Notes under the pieces: model-generated
Told to the model about the DNA's origin: nothing
The model's database searches: none
Seen by the model: the letters and a program-made list of their open reading frames with translations, nothing else
Assembly (NCBI RefSeq): GCF_016616235.1
Contig: NZ_CP067100.1
Location: 6,569,001-6,633,000, forward strand
Reading direction: 5' to 3'
DNA from: Bradyrhizobium diazoefficiens
GTDB taxonomy: Bacteria > Pseudomonadota > Alphaproteobacteria > Rhizobiales > Xanthobacteraceae
DNA length: 64,000 bases
Shown: positions 27,282 to 35,785 of the stretch, in pieces
Layout: every line of letters begins with the position of its first letter
Numbering within the stretch: position 1 is the first letter of the stretch
Made by a program: the position numbers and the translations under genes

Positions 27282-28712
27282 TCAGGACGAATCCATTCGT
27301 CCGCGTTTGCAACGCGCGCCTTCAGTCCGACTTGCTCCTCTTGCGCGCGCAATCTCTGCATTGCGCGTGTCCTCCGAGGCAGGAACGGCGTCAGCCATCG
27401 CGGTCGCCGTATCCACATCGGGCAGATCGGCCCGCACGACCAGGCGTGCATGCAACGTGATCCGGTCGAGCTCGCCTTCCCACCAGGACACGAACACAAC
27501 GGCCACGCCATTGCCTATGATATTGGTGAGTGCGCGCACCTCGCTCATGAACTTGTCGATCGAGAACACGATCGCCATCCCTGGCACCAGACCCGGGTTG
27601 ACCGCGGATAGGGTTGCTGCCAGCGTGATGAAGCCAGCTCCGCTGACCCCGCTTGCCCCTTTTGAGGTCAGCATCGCCACGATCAAAATCGTGAGTTGCT
27701 GGTCGAAAGCGAGGTCGAGCCCGAGGGCGCGCGCAATGAACAATGTCGCGAGCGTCATGTAGATGTTGGTGCCGTCCAGATTAAAGGAATAGCCGGTCGG
27801 CACCACGAGCCCGACGACGGGCTTCGAGCAGCCCAGCCGCTCGAGCTTCTCCATCAGCTGTGGCAGCGCACTCTCTGAGGACGATGTGCCGAGCACAATC
27901 AAGAGCTCGTCTTTGATGTAGGCGATGAACTTGAAGATGGAGAAGCCGACGAACCGCGCGATCAGCCCGAGAACCACGATCACGAACAGCGCGGCGGTCG
28001 CGTAGAACAGCGCGATCAATGCGAGCAGATTGGCCAGCGCCGAGGGTCCGAACTTGCCGATTGTATATGCCATGGCGGCGAACGCTCCGATCGGCGCGGC
28101 CTTCATAATGATGGCGATCACGCCGAACACGGCCTGCGCGGCGTCATCGATCGTGCTGCGCAGCCTCTCGCCGCGGTCTCCGAGCGCCATCAGTGAAAAG
28201 CCGAGCAGAATCGCAAACAGCAGCACCTGCAGGATGTCACCGCGCGCGAGCGCGCCGACCACACTGTCTGGAATGATGTTAAGAGCAAAATCAACGAACT
28301 TGGTGGCTTTCGCCTGCTCGACATAATTGGCGACTGCCGCCGCATCGGGCCTCGCGGCAAGGCCGCGGCCGATCTGAAACAGATTGCCCATGACGAGACC
28401 AATCACGAGCGCGAGGGTCGAGACGATCTCGAAATAGACCAGCGCCTTGATTCCCACCCGGCCGACCTTCTTCGCATCCTGAATATGAGCGATGCCGGAC
28501 ACCACGGTGCAGAAGATGACGGGCGCGATCACCATCTTGATGAGCTTGACGAAGCCGTCGCCGAGCGCCTTCATCCAGTCGGAGGTGGCAAGCGATGGCC
28601 AGCCCCAGCCGACGATGATGCCGAGTAGGATTGCGAACAACACCTGGATGTAGAGGAGCTTATACCATGGTCGAGACCCTGGCGCGGGTGGCGCAGCTGC
28701 AATGGTGGTCAT
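27282..28712 (-). CDS. dctA: C4-dicarboxylate:cation symporter DctA
   Basis: DctA imports succinate, malate and fumarate, the main plant carbon source of bacteroids. The 476-residue protein starts at 28712 after a strong GGAGGAGCG ribosome site. It is a polytopic DAACS-family carrier: first helix [39 protein letters not shown], the serine-rich re-entrant loop [38 protein letters not shown] and [15 protein letters not shown]. The C-terminus after [14 protein letters not shown] is a charged tail. The usual dctBD regulators are not adjacent and no sigma-54 site was seen before it. It is convergent with the monooxygenase gene. Confidence 0.95.
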   Translation of the reverse strand: MTTIAAAPPAPGSRPWYKLLYIQVLFAILLGIIVGWGWPSLATSDWMKALGDGFVKLIKMVIAPVIFCTVVSGIAHIQDAKKVGRVGIKALVYFEIVSTLALVIGLVMGNLFQIGRGLAARPDAAAVANYVEQAKATKFVDFALNIIPDSVVGALARGDILQVLLFAILLGFSLMALGDRGERLRSTIDDAAQAVFGVIAIIMKAAPIGAFAAMAYTIGKFGPSALANLLALIALFYATAALFVIVVLGLIARFVGFSIFKFIAYIKDELLIVLGTSSSESALPQLMEKLERLGCSKPVVGLVVPTGYSFNLDGTNIYMTLATLFIARALGLDLAFDQQLTILIVAMLTSKGASGVSGAGFITLAATLSAVNPGLVPGMAIVFSIDKFMSEVRALTNIIGNGVAVVFVSWWEGELDRITLHARLVVRADLPDVDTATAMADAVPASEDTRNAEIARARGASRTEGARCKRGRMDSS

Positions 28713-28940
28713 GACGCTCCTCCCAGATTTGGCGGCGGTCCCGCTCGACGGGGTATCGGAGCTGCTCCGACACGATCCTACGAGCGAACTTCTGACCCAG
28801 AAATCGTGGGCCAGAACATCCCGACGACGAGCGCGTCTTTCGCTCCTCATCAAAAAGCGCCGATGGCGTTTCCTTCACTACTCGTTCACTGCCGACTTCT
28901 TTCCTGGCCAGGCCAAGGTTCGGCTTCGAGTTGACTGCGC

Positions 28941-30188
28941 TTAAGCTCGTTTGGAGAGCTCAGCGATAGCTGCATCATCATTGTCAGGACCTACACGACC
29001 GCGTCTTGTCTCCCAAGCCGCGTCAAGCGCCTGATACATATCCACGATCAGGTCGCTCGCGTCCTCCAAGCCGGCGTGAACCCGAATCAGTGGCCCGGCC
29101 AGAGCAAGCGATGTTTCCACGCGCTTTAGTGGGTCGACATGCATCACGAGGCTTTCATATCCGCCCCACGACCATCCGATGCCAAAAAGCCGCAGCCGAT
29201 TAAAAAAGGTCGAAAGCTGCGGCTGCGACATCGGCTTCAGCGCAAGACCAAAAAGGCCGCTCGCCCCGGAAAAGTCTCGCTTCCAAAGCGCATGGCCAGG
29301 GTCGTTCGGACACGCCGGATGCAAGATGTTGTCGACAGCTGGATGCGACTGAAGGCTTTGGGCCAGCTTGAGACTATTGGCCCAATGACGCTTCATACGG
29401 ACGGCTAGGGTGCGCAGTCCCCGCAGGGCCAAATAGATGTCATCCGGCCCAGCAATCTCCCCGAAATCGTGGGCGCTCGACCGCAGCGACGGCCACGCCG
29501 ATTCGTTGGCCGTGGCGATACCAAGCAGCGCGTCTGAATGGCCGACGATATATTTCGTCGCCGCTTGGATCGAGATGTCGACGCCATGCGCAAACGGCTT
29601 GAAATACAGAGGCGTTGCCCATGTATTATCCATGACCACCAGCGCATCGCAGCGATGGGCGATCGCAGCAAGTGCAGGGACGTTTTGCACCTCAAACGTG
29701 AGGGACGAAGGTGATTCCAGATAGATGGCCCGGGTCTTCCGGGTGATTTTCGCTGAGAGCTCTGCAAGCTGCGTTGGAGAGAAATATTGCACCGTGATCT
29801 GAAGCCTTGAGAGAACCTCGTCTGCAAATGTCCTGACGGGTGTATAGACGCCGTCGCTGATCAGAACGTGGTCGCCTGCGCGCAGAAGGCCGAGAAGCGC
29901 ATGCGTGCAGGCAGAAAGTCCCGACGGAAACAGGAGCGAGCGATAGCCGCCCTCCAGTTCGCAAACGGCCAGCTCGAGTGCGCGCGACAGAGGCGAGCCG
30001 AAGCGGCCGTAATTGGCGGTCGGATCGCTCTGCCTGCGCGATTCGTATTCCTCCAGGGTTTCCGAAACAATTGTGGAGCCCCGGTAGACGGGCATGTTGA
30101 CCATCCCGGAATGTTCGGCGGGCGCGCGGCCGAGACGAGAAAGCCGGGTCTCGATGTCCAGGTCCTTGCTGTCCTCCAGGTACTTCAT
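28941..30188 (-). CDS. metC: cystathionine beta-lyase (MetC family)
   Basis: A 415-residue enzyme of the Cys/Met metabolism PLP family. It cleaves cystathionine to homocysteine, pyruvate and ammonia, or catalyses related C-S lyase reactions. Seen: MPVYRGSTIVSETL, NYGRFGSPLSRALE, the PLP-phosphate region LFPSGLSACTHALL, LESPSSLTFEVQNVP, VVMDNTWATPLYFKPFAHGV and the PLP lysine in IQAATKYIVGHSDAL (K212). An AGAAAGAAG ribosome site precedes the ATG. Sequence alone does not separate it from related gamma-synthases, but SWGGYESL (EGGFESL-like) favours the beta-lyase group. In rhizobitoxine-making Bradyrhizobium, related chemistry occurs, but no rtx gene is present here. Confidence 0.88.
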   Translation of the reverse strand: MKYLEDSKDLDIETRLSRLGRAPAEHSGMVNMPVYRGSTIVSETLEEYESRRQSDPTANYGRFGSPLSRALELAVCELEGGYRSLLFPSGLSACTHALLGLLRAGDHVLISDGVYTPVRTFADEVLSRLQITVQYFSPTQLAELSAKITRKTRAIYLESPSSLTFEVQNVPALAAIAHRCDALVVMDNTWATPLYFKPFAHGVDISIQAATKYIVGHSDALLGIATANESAWPSLRSSAHDFGEIAGPDDIYLALRGLRTLAVRMKRHWANSLKLAQSLQSHPAVDNILHPACPNDPGHALWKRDFSGASGLFGLALKPMSQPQLSTFFNRLRLFGIGWSWGGYESLVMHVDPLKRVETSLALAGPLIRVHAGLEDASDLIVDMYQALDAAWETRRGRVGPDNDDAAIAELSKRA

Positions 30189-31070
30189 TGCTTCTTTCTG
30201 TTGAGATGGTATTCGGCCTGGCCGGGGAGAACGGCACCGGGTCCGGTTCGCACGGGCCTAATCGACGCGATTCGCTTTCGCAGGCCCCCTCCTCGTTCCA
30301 AATGAAATCGGCTTCCTCCTTCGCACCAGAACCACGTTCGTTGCGTTCGCCTCATCAAGATTGGTCGCACATCAGGACGGCGCAGAATCAAAGCGCGCCC
30401 CCTTGTAACATCCACCAACAGATGTCGGCATTCACCGCCTCCTATCAAGTCGAGCGAAATCCTCTAAGCGCAATCGAAGCAAGAGGCGGGCCAGACATGC
30501 TGCGTGTTCGCCCGCAACGGTCATCGCGCATTCTCAGCAGCGGCGACGTCGCGCGCACACTTTGTCTCCAACGAAACACATCGCGTTGAGAATCCGCCAC
30601 TATCGCGCGACCAGTTTCAACGCCTGCTTTTCCTGATGATGGTTGTGAATCAGCAGCGTGCGTGCCGCGTTTGATGCGAGTGCGGTCTTGATCGTTCGAG
30701 CCTTCGGCCAACGCATCGCGTCGTGATCCGCCATGGCATGAGAGGAAATGGGCAGACATGATAGCGCTCGCAGGACTTCTACCGTTCACGCTGCTTCAGT
30801 GCACACGCGTGTCGTGATCGACCTCGTTGGCGTTCAATGGCTCCTCTACTTCCAAGTAGGAATTGACGCGCACGGCCTTGGGTTCGATACACGATGGACT
30901 GCTGCGTGTTGTCTGTCGGTTTGATCGTGATTTGCGAGCGCGCGAACCTGACGCGGCGTAAGCTTCAAGAGGTTCTGGAAGAGAGGATGTTGCTCGACCG
31001 CTACAGCAATTCAAGACAACACTGTTAAGACGCGTGCGGCGCAGGGGACATGTGAAGGAGCGTATACGAA
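30189..31070. other. gene-poor stretch between metC and the outer-membrane protein gene
   Basis: About 880 bases without a supported gene. It contains a MerR-type element in minus orientation at 30938-30968. Frames in the region are arginine/serine-rich. The last 40 bases hold a GGAG ribosome site for the gene at 31071. Confidence 0.45.
30938..30968 (-). promoter_or_regulatory. MerR-type element with decayed -10
   Basis: On the minus strand: -35 TTGAAG, a 19-nt spacer with the core CTTACGCCGCGTCAGGTTC, but the -10 position reads GCGCGC. Operator and -35 are conserved while the -10 has been lost, so it is probably an inactive copy. No minus-strand gene lies close; the nearest is metC, 750 bases away. 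Confidence 0.55.
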
Positions 31071-31814
31071 ATGAAGAAGTTGTTGCTTGTGACTGCCAGC
31101 ATCGTCGCGTTGATCGGGGCAGCGCCCGTATTCGCCGCCGATCTCGCTCAGCAGCCCATCTACACCAAGGCACCGCCGCCGCCAGCACCGGTCGCGGCCG
31201 CAATCTATGACTGGAGCGGCTTCTATCTTGGTGCCAATGGCGGCTGGGGTTCGACCCATAGCTCCTGGGATTTTGGAGGGGTCACGCCCGAAGGCTCCCA
31301 CGATGCGAGCGGCGGAACCGTTGGTGGCCAGTTCGGCTATCGCTGGCAGACGGGCCAGGTTGTTTTCGGTGTCGAAGGCCAAGGCAACTGGGCCGATTTC
31401 AACGGCTCCAATGTCAGCACCGCCTTGCCGGGCGACATCAATCAGACGAAGACCGGGTCGTTCGGCCTGCTTACAGGCCAGGTCGGCTATGCCATCAACA
31501 ACGTACTGCTCTACGCCAAGGGCGGTGCCGCGGTGACCGGCAATACCTATCAGATCAACTCCCTCAGCGGCGCGCAGCTGGCGAGCACCGACAATACCCG
31601 CTGGGGCGGCGTGGTCGGGGCGGGCATCGAACTCGGCTTCGCGCCGAATTGGTCGGTCGGCGTCGAGTACGACCATATATTCCGGCAAGACGCTAACGTG
31701 AACTTCAACACCCCCGCGGGTGCGGTCGCTAGCGATCGCATCGGGCAGGATTTCGATCTGCTGACTGCGCGGCTCAATTACAAGTTCTGGGGCCCCGTAG
31801 TTCTCAAATACTAA
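31071..31814 (+). CDS. outer-membrane beta-barrel protein (Omp25/OmpW-like)
   Basis: A 247-residue protein with a Sec signal peptide (MKKLLLVTASIVALIGAAPV then FAADLA), a proline/alanine linker (PPPPAPVAAA), and an 8-stranded barrel of the alphaproteobacterial porin family seen in Bradyrhizobium and Brucella (Omp25/Omp31-like). Strand motifs: YDWSGFYLGANGGWG, GTVGGQFGYRWQTGQVVFGV, YAKGGAAV, WGGVVGAGIELGFAPNWSVG, and the C-terminal LTARLNYKFWG. A GGAG ribosome site precedes it and a strong terminator follows. Probably a structural or host-interaction outer-membrane protein. Confidence 0.92.
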   Translation: MKKLLLVTASIVALIGAAPVFAADLAQQPIYTKAPPPPAPVAAAIYDWSGFYLGANGGWGSTHSSWDFGGVTPEGSHDASGGTVGGQFGYRWQTGQVVFGVEGQGNWADFNGSNVSTALPGDINQTKTGSFGLLTGQVGYAINNVLLYAKGGAAVTGNTYQINSLSGAQLASTDNTRWGGVVGAGIELGFAPNWSVGVEYDHIFRQDANVNFNTPAGAVASDRIGQDFDLLTARLNYKFWGPVVLKY

Positions 31815-31840
31815 TTCCATCGCACCAGAGCGACGGATCG

Positions 31841-31871
31841 AGAGCCCCGGCCCCCGGCCGGGGCTCTTTTT
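31841..31871 (+). terminator. rho-independent terminator
   Basis: AGAGCCCCGGCC (31841-31852) pairs with GGCCGGGGCTCT (31856-31867) around a CCC loop, followed by a T-run. It ends the outer-membrane protein gene 27 bases after its stop codon. Confidence 0.92.
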
Positions 31872-32418
31872 CAGCCGTTCATTTGCCCCTCAGGCCGAAC
31901 ATGACTGACGACAACACGAACAATGTTGAGGGATGACGGTGTCTCCCCGCCTCGGGAGTCTGCTCGACAACGTGTCTAGAGCGGCGACCTTACGACGTGA
32001 GCGCTCTTTCTTGTCGGCGGTTTCCTCTGCTTCGTTCTGTGGCAGCACGACGCAGTTACGTTTCGTCGCGCGCCAACGGACGTGGGCCGGCGTAAGGCTC
32101 GCCGCGTCGTTACCAACACATCAGGTTACCAATTCCGTCGCGCCAGGCGGTGCAATCACTGGCTTCCAGCTGCAAAAGCGCCAATCGACCATGTCTAGAT
32201 TGACGCCTAAGCGGTCTGACCCGTGCTGAAGCAGTCATGATCACCACCGTCTGCCTTCCATCGCGACGAGCGGGAACTGCAATGCCTAGCGTCACGGGCG
32301 ACACTCCGGTCGGGCGCACAAGACGCTTTTCGAACGAGCGGTGCTCTTTCCCGTTCCTGCTCCGTCACTCCAATGACAGCTCGTTTAATCTATTCTAAGC
32401 GATGACCGATCGAAGGAC

Positions 32419-32449
32419 TTGAATCGTACGTTGCGTCAGATTGTACGAT
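32419..32449 (+). promoter_or_regulatory. MerR-type promoter, first of a tandem pair
   Basis: -35 TTGAAT (32419-32424), a 19-nt spacer with the core GTACGTTGCGTCAGATTG, and -10 TACGAT (32444-32449). This copy is the closest to the consensus derived from all the sites in the window. Confidence 0.72.
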
Positions 32450-32471
32450 TTCGGACAGCGTGGTTCGTGCC

Positions 32472-32502
32472 CAGAATCGCACGTTGCGTGAGATTGTACG
32501 AT
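32472..32502 (+). promoter_or_regulatory. MerR-type promoter, second of a tandem pair
   Basis: -35 CAGAAT (32472-32477, weaker), a 19-nt spacer with the core GCACGTTGCGTGAGATTG, and -10 TACGAT (32497-32502). It repeats the preceding element 53 bases downstream, evidently by duplication. Confidence 0.65.
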
Positions 32503-33238
32503 TCCGAACACGCGTCGTTCGTACCCAGAAAGGTTGCGACGGTCTCCCGTCGCATCAACACTCATGACAGACAGAATGTCTCAGAGCCCAAAGCTCGCCT
32601 CCCTTTATCCCGTCACGCTCCTTGACAACACCGCTCCGCTGTCAGTTGACAGTGCGATCTATGCCCCCCTCGCAGCGGGTCGGCTCCGGTGGACGAGCCC
32701 TGCAAAGGCTCGACGGCCAACGGCTGCGCGGCCGCACGTCAGACCCGGTGCAATGCCGGCGACCACACCGCCTCACATGCAGGTTTCACGCCCATGCGGG
32801 ATGTGCCCGCCAATGGTTCGGCGCGAGCGGCAGCGCGTGCACCGTCGCCAGCCCTTCGGACGTGACTGGATGCCCAGCCGCCGGCGTTCGGCGTCCATCG
32901 AGGGTCTGTGCCTCGCAGCGAGAGATATTGGGTACAGCATGACAAAGCCCAAGCAAATTTGCGGCCAGCAGACGTGACAACGGGTCGCGTACGCTGCGAT
33001 CGAGACGTGTTTGCAACCGCCCGCATTCTAGGCACCAGTAGGCGAATGGCCGAGTTCGCCGCTTCAGAACGGAGTGTCTAGCAATGTGAGGCGGGCAAGT
33101 TGGACGCGCGGCGGTGCCGATCGCCTAAATCATCGCTCGTCAGCCATCAACCTTCCGCCGCAAGGCGCCACTCCTTTTCAGGTCGTCAAACGCGATGAGG
33201 AGATCTAGATCAAGATTCCAAGAAACGCATTGTCAGCG

Positions 33239-33284
33239 ATCCGCGATGTGAATGCATTTCATCCAAACAATCGATTTACCGATT
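33239..33284 (+). promoter_or_regulatory. nod box of the ttsI transcription unit
   Basis: Starts ATCCGCGATGTGAATG and ends in CCAAACAATCGATTTACCG with ATT following. Compared with the nodY nod box it has one T fewer in the ATTTTACC tract. It lies 315 bases before ttsI and in the same orientation. Flavonoid/NodD control of ttsI through a nod box is the established route to T3SS expression in rhizobia. Confidence 0.88.
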
Positions 33285-33452
33285 CAACATGTTCTCGCGA
33301 TCATATCGACATCACGATGTCGGGAACCCACGAATTTGTCGCAGCGACGAGCGAGGGTGCTGCCACGCCTATGGATGCTTTTGATTGATCCCGTCCTACG
33401 CCCTTGTGGCAAAGCCAGATCTGACGTCACCAAAATGCATGTGGGATCGAAA

Positions 33453-33584
33453 ATGCGATTCAAACTGACAGAAGTGTTCGATTGGCCAGTGCCCCTCTTC
33501 TTCGTCTGCTCCGCGACACTTTTAAGTTTCGCTGGGGCCATGTTCGCGGGCGCCAACGTGCTCAGTGGTTTCGGCATGATTTGA
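33453..33584 (+). CDS. possible small membrane protein between nod box and ttsI
   Basis: A 43-residue frame (MRFKLTEVFDWPVPLFFVCS, then LLSFAGAMFAGANVLSGFGM) with one long hydrophobic segment, ending 14 bases before the ttsI start. GGGA lies just upstream of the ATG. It would be cotranscribed with ttsI from the nod box. Its hydrophobic profile differs from noise frames. It could be a leader peptide or a tiny membrane protein; I do not recognise it. Confidence 0.4.
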   Translation: MRFKLTEVFDWPVPLFFVCSATLLSFAGAMFAGANVLSGFGMI

Positions 33585-33598
33585 GACGAGGGGATGAA

Positions 33599-34297
33599 AT
33601 GCGAACGCTACTGGTTGATCATGAGAGAGATCCAGCGCGCATTATACACCAAGCGCTTTCTGGCTGTGGGTTCGCCGTTGATTTGGCGTCTACGCTCGAT
33701 GAGGCAGCCGCCGCTGTTGGTTGTGCCCGCTATGACATTCTCCTAATCGAGTTGTCTCTACCGGATGGAGACGGCTTGGAGTGGCTAAAGCAGTTGAGGC
33801 GCGACGGGTATTCGATGCCCGCAGTGATGATGAGCAGCCTTAACCAGCTCGGCAGGCGGATCGCGATTTTCAATGGGGGCGCGGACGACTTCCTGCCAAA
33901 GCCCGTGTCTCCTGATGAACTCATCGCCCGGATGCGCGCCACGCTGCGCCGAGCAAACCAAATGACGGCGCCCGTCGTTACTTTTGGAAACTTAAGATTC
34001 GATCCTATCGGCCGGCAAGCATCCGTCAATGGTCGGCCGCTGAAGATTGCGCGCCGCGAAGTGTGCATTCTTGAACATTTGCTCAGCCGCGCAGGGCGCA
34101 TCGTGGCGCGCGCGTCATTGGAGGATGGCCTGTATGCATTTGACAACGAAGTCTCGACCAACGCGCTTGAGGTTGGCATCTATCGTTTACGCGCTCATTT
34201 GCGTCAGTCCGGTGCGACGCTGCGGATCAAGACAGCGCGCGGGATCGGCTACATCCTTGAAATCCGCGACGTCGGCCGCGTCGGCAATCGAACTTGA
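33599..34297 (+). CDS. ttsI: TtsI, response-regulator-type activator of tts boxes
   Basis: A 232-residue OmpR/PhoB-class regulator that turns on rhizobial T3SS and effector genes by binding tts boxes. The ATG at 33599 follows a GAGGGG ribosome site. The receiver domain (1-120) has LLIELSLPDGDGLEWL, where the phospho-accepting aspartate is replaced by glutamate (E51), as known for TtsI proteins and thought to mimic constant activation. MMSSLNQLG and DDFLPKPVSPDELIARM follow. The winged-helix domain covers about 130-225 (ARREVCILEHLLSRAGRIVA, TNALEVGIYRLRAHL, GIGYILE). Its stop overlaps the rhcC2 start. A nod box lies upstream. Confidence 0.96.
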   Translation: MRTLLVDHERDPARIIHQALSGCGFAVDLASTLDEAAAAVGCARYDILLIELSLPDGDGLEWLKQLRRDGYSMPAVMMSSLNQLGRRIAIFNGGADDFLPKPVSPDELIARMRATLRRANQMTAPVVTFGNLRFDPIGRQASVNGRPLKIARREVCILEHLLSRAGRIVARASLEDGLYAFDNEVSTNALEVGIYRLRAHLRQSGATLRIKTARGIGYILEIRDVGRVGNRT

Positions 34298-35775
34298 AAG
34301 AAAAGATCCTCTTGAACGTCATTATTGATAAGCATGCTGGCGCCAATGGTAGAGCGATCGTTGCCAACGCCTTCTCGTCGACCTTTCTGCCTCCGCTGTC
34401 GCATCTTTTGTGCGCGGTCGTTCTGCTATGCCCATTAGCTGCTGCAGCTCAGATCAAGCGCGATGATGGAGGAGGAGCGCCGCGTAAGGTCCCTGACAGC
34501 ATCACCGGGACGCTGAACCTTACCTCTTCTCTCGGCAAGACAGTTCATCTGCCCGCGCCAGCCGCGAGCATCTTTGTCGCCGATCCTACGATCGCGGATT
34601 ATCAGGCGCCGTCGAACAAGACCATCTTCGTCTTTGGCAAGAAATCGGGACGCACGAGCCTGTTCGCACTGAACGACAACGGGGACGCTCTTGCTGAGCT
34701 ACGCGTTGTGGTCTCGCAGCCGATCGCGGATCTGCGTGCCACGTTGAAAGCCCAGGTCGGCGACTATCCGATCCAAGTCAGCTATACCCCGCGCGGCGCT
34801 ATTCTTAGCGGAACGGCCCCGAATGCGGAGATCGTCGACAGCGCGATGAAGGTCACTGAGCAGTTTCTCGGTTCGGGTGCACTCGTCGTCAATAAGATCC
34901 AGGTGGCGGGATCCTTGCAGGTCAATCTGAGCGTACGCGTAGCCGAGGTGTCTCGGAGCGCCATGAAGGAATTCGGAATCAACCTTTCCGCTTTCGGTCA
35001 AGCTGGTCCTTTCACCCTCGGCTTGATCAGCGGCAGTGGTGGAGGTACCGGCGCCAAGCAGGGTGGCGGTACTGCAACGATCGGATTGAATGCCGGCGGT
35101 GTCAACATCAGCGCTGTACTCGATGCGCTGGCCAGCGAGCACCTCGCTTCCGTCCTTGCTGAACCGAACCTGACCGCAATGTCCGGGGAATCCGCCAGCT
35201 TTCTGGCCGGCGGCGAGTTTCCGATTCCGGTCTTGCAGGACAATCGGCAGGTCTCCGTCGAGTTCCGCCAATTTGGCGTGAGCCTCGAGTTCGTGCCGAC
35301 CGTTCTTAGCAACAACCAGATCAATATCCGCGTGAAGCCCGAAGTCAGTGAGCTGTCGGCACAAGGCGCGGTCACCGTAAACGGAATCTCCGTGCCGGCT
35401 CTCGCCACCCGGCGTGCCAGCACGGTGGTCGAGCTCGCAAGCGGCCAAAGCTTTGCAATCGGTGGGCTCATGCGGCGCAATTTTAACACTGATATCACGA
35501 CTTTCCCTTGGCTCGGCGATCTGCCGGTTCTTGGTGCGCTGTTTCGCTCGTCGCAGTTTCAACGGGAAGAGACGGAGCTCGTGATTATCGTCACGCCTTA
35601 CGTTGTGCGGCCGAGATCGAACACACGGCAGATGAGTGCCCCCACCGACCGCATCGCACCGCCCTCAGATCTAGCGCGCGGTCTGACGAACAATTTGGCA
35701 ACTCGGCCGCAAGATCATGCTCCCCGCACCAGCGTACCGAGCGCGACTAGGGGTGCCGGCGATACTGCCCAATGA
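34294..35775 (+). CDS. rhcC2: RhcC2, secretin part of the T3SS outer-membrane ring
   Basis: Rhizobia split the SctC secretin into RhcC1 and RhcC2; this 493-residue protein carries the ring-forming C-terminal secretin domain. A TTG start at 34294 overlaps the ttsI stop; no ATG lies between it and the signal peptide (LLCAVVLLCPLAAAA). After it come an N-terminal pilus-assembly-secretin domain (LNLTSSLGKTVHLPAPAASI, FVFGKKSGRTSLFAL), a BON-like region, and the secretin domain (VSLEFVPTVLSNNQINIRVK, FPWLGDLPVLGALFRS, ETELVIIVTPYVVRP). This architecture is like CpaC of Tad pili. The CpaD-like lipoprotein follows. Confidence 0.93.
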   Translation: MKEKILLNVIIDKHAGANGRAIVANAFSSTFLPPLSHLLCAVVLLCPLAAAAQIKRDDGGGAPRKVPDSITGTLNLTSSLGKTVHLPAPAASIFVADPTIADYQAPSNKTIFVFGKKSGRTSLFALNDNGDALAELRVVVSQPIADLRATLKAQVGDYPIQVSYTPRGAILSGTAPNAEIVDSAMKVTEQFLGSGALVVNKIQVAGSLQVNLSVRVAEVSRSAMKEFGINLSAFGQAGPFTLGLISGSGGGTGAKQGGGTATIGLNAGGVNISAVLDALASEHLASVLAEPNLTAMSGESASFLAGGEFPIPVLQDNRQVSVEFRQFGVSLEFVPTVLSNNQINIRVKPEVSELSAQGAVTVNGISVPALATRRASTVVELASGQSFAIGGLMRRNFNTDITTFPWLGDLPVLGALFRSSQFQREETELVIIVTPYVVRPRSNTRQMSAPTDRIAPPSDLARGLTNNLATRPQDHAPRTSVPSATRGAGDTAQ

Positions 35776-35785
35776 GGATCAGCCA

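Larger units (their letters stand above)
31872..33238. other. gene-poor stretch with two tandem MerR-type promoters
   Basis: About 1.4 kb between the outer-membrane protein gene and the ttsI nod box. Supported features are the two MerR-type promoters at 32419-32449 and 32472-32502. The frames after them (32534-32977 and others) are proline/arginine-rich and show no family resemblance, so I do not call a gene. If either promoter is active, the first recognisable genes downstream are those of the ttsI unit. Confidence 0.45.

Noticed and set aside
32419..32625. Frame starting MNRTLRQIVRF (also near-identical starts at 16549 and 18155)
   Set aside because: The shared start peptide is simply the translation of the repeated promoter element beginning at the TTG of its -35 hexamer, not a conserved protein.
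32534..32977. 147-codon frame following the tandem MerR-type promoters
   Set aside because: Proline/arginine-rich noise with an MPSRRRSAS-like tail; no ribosome site. Attractive by position only.
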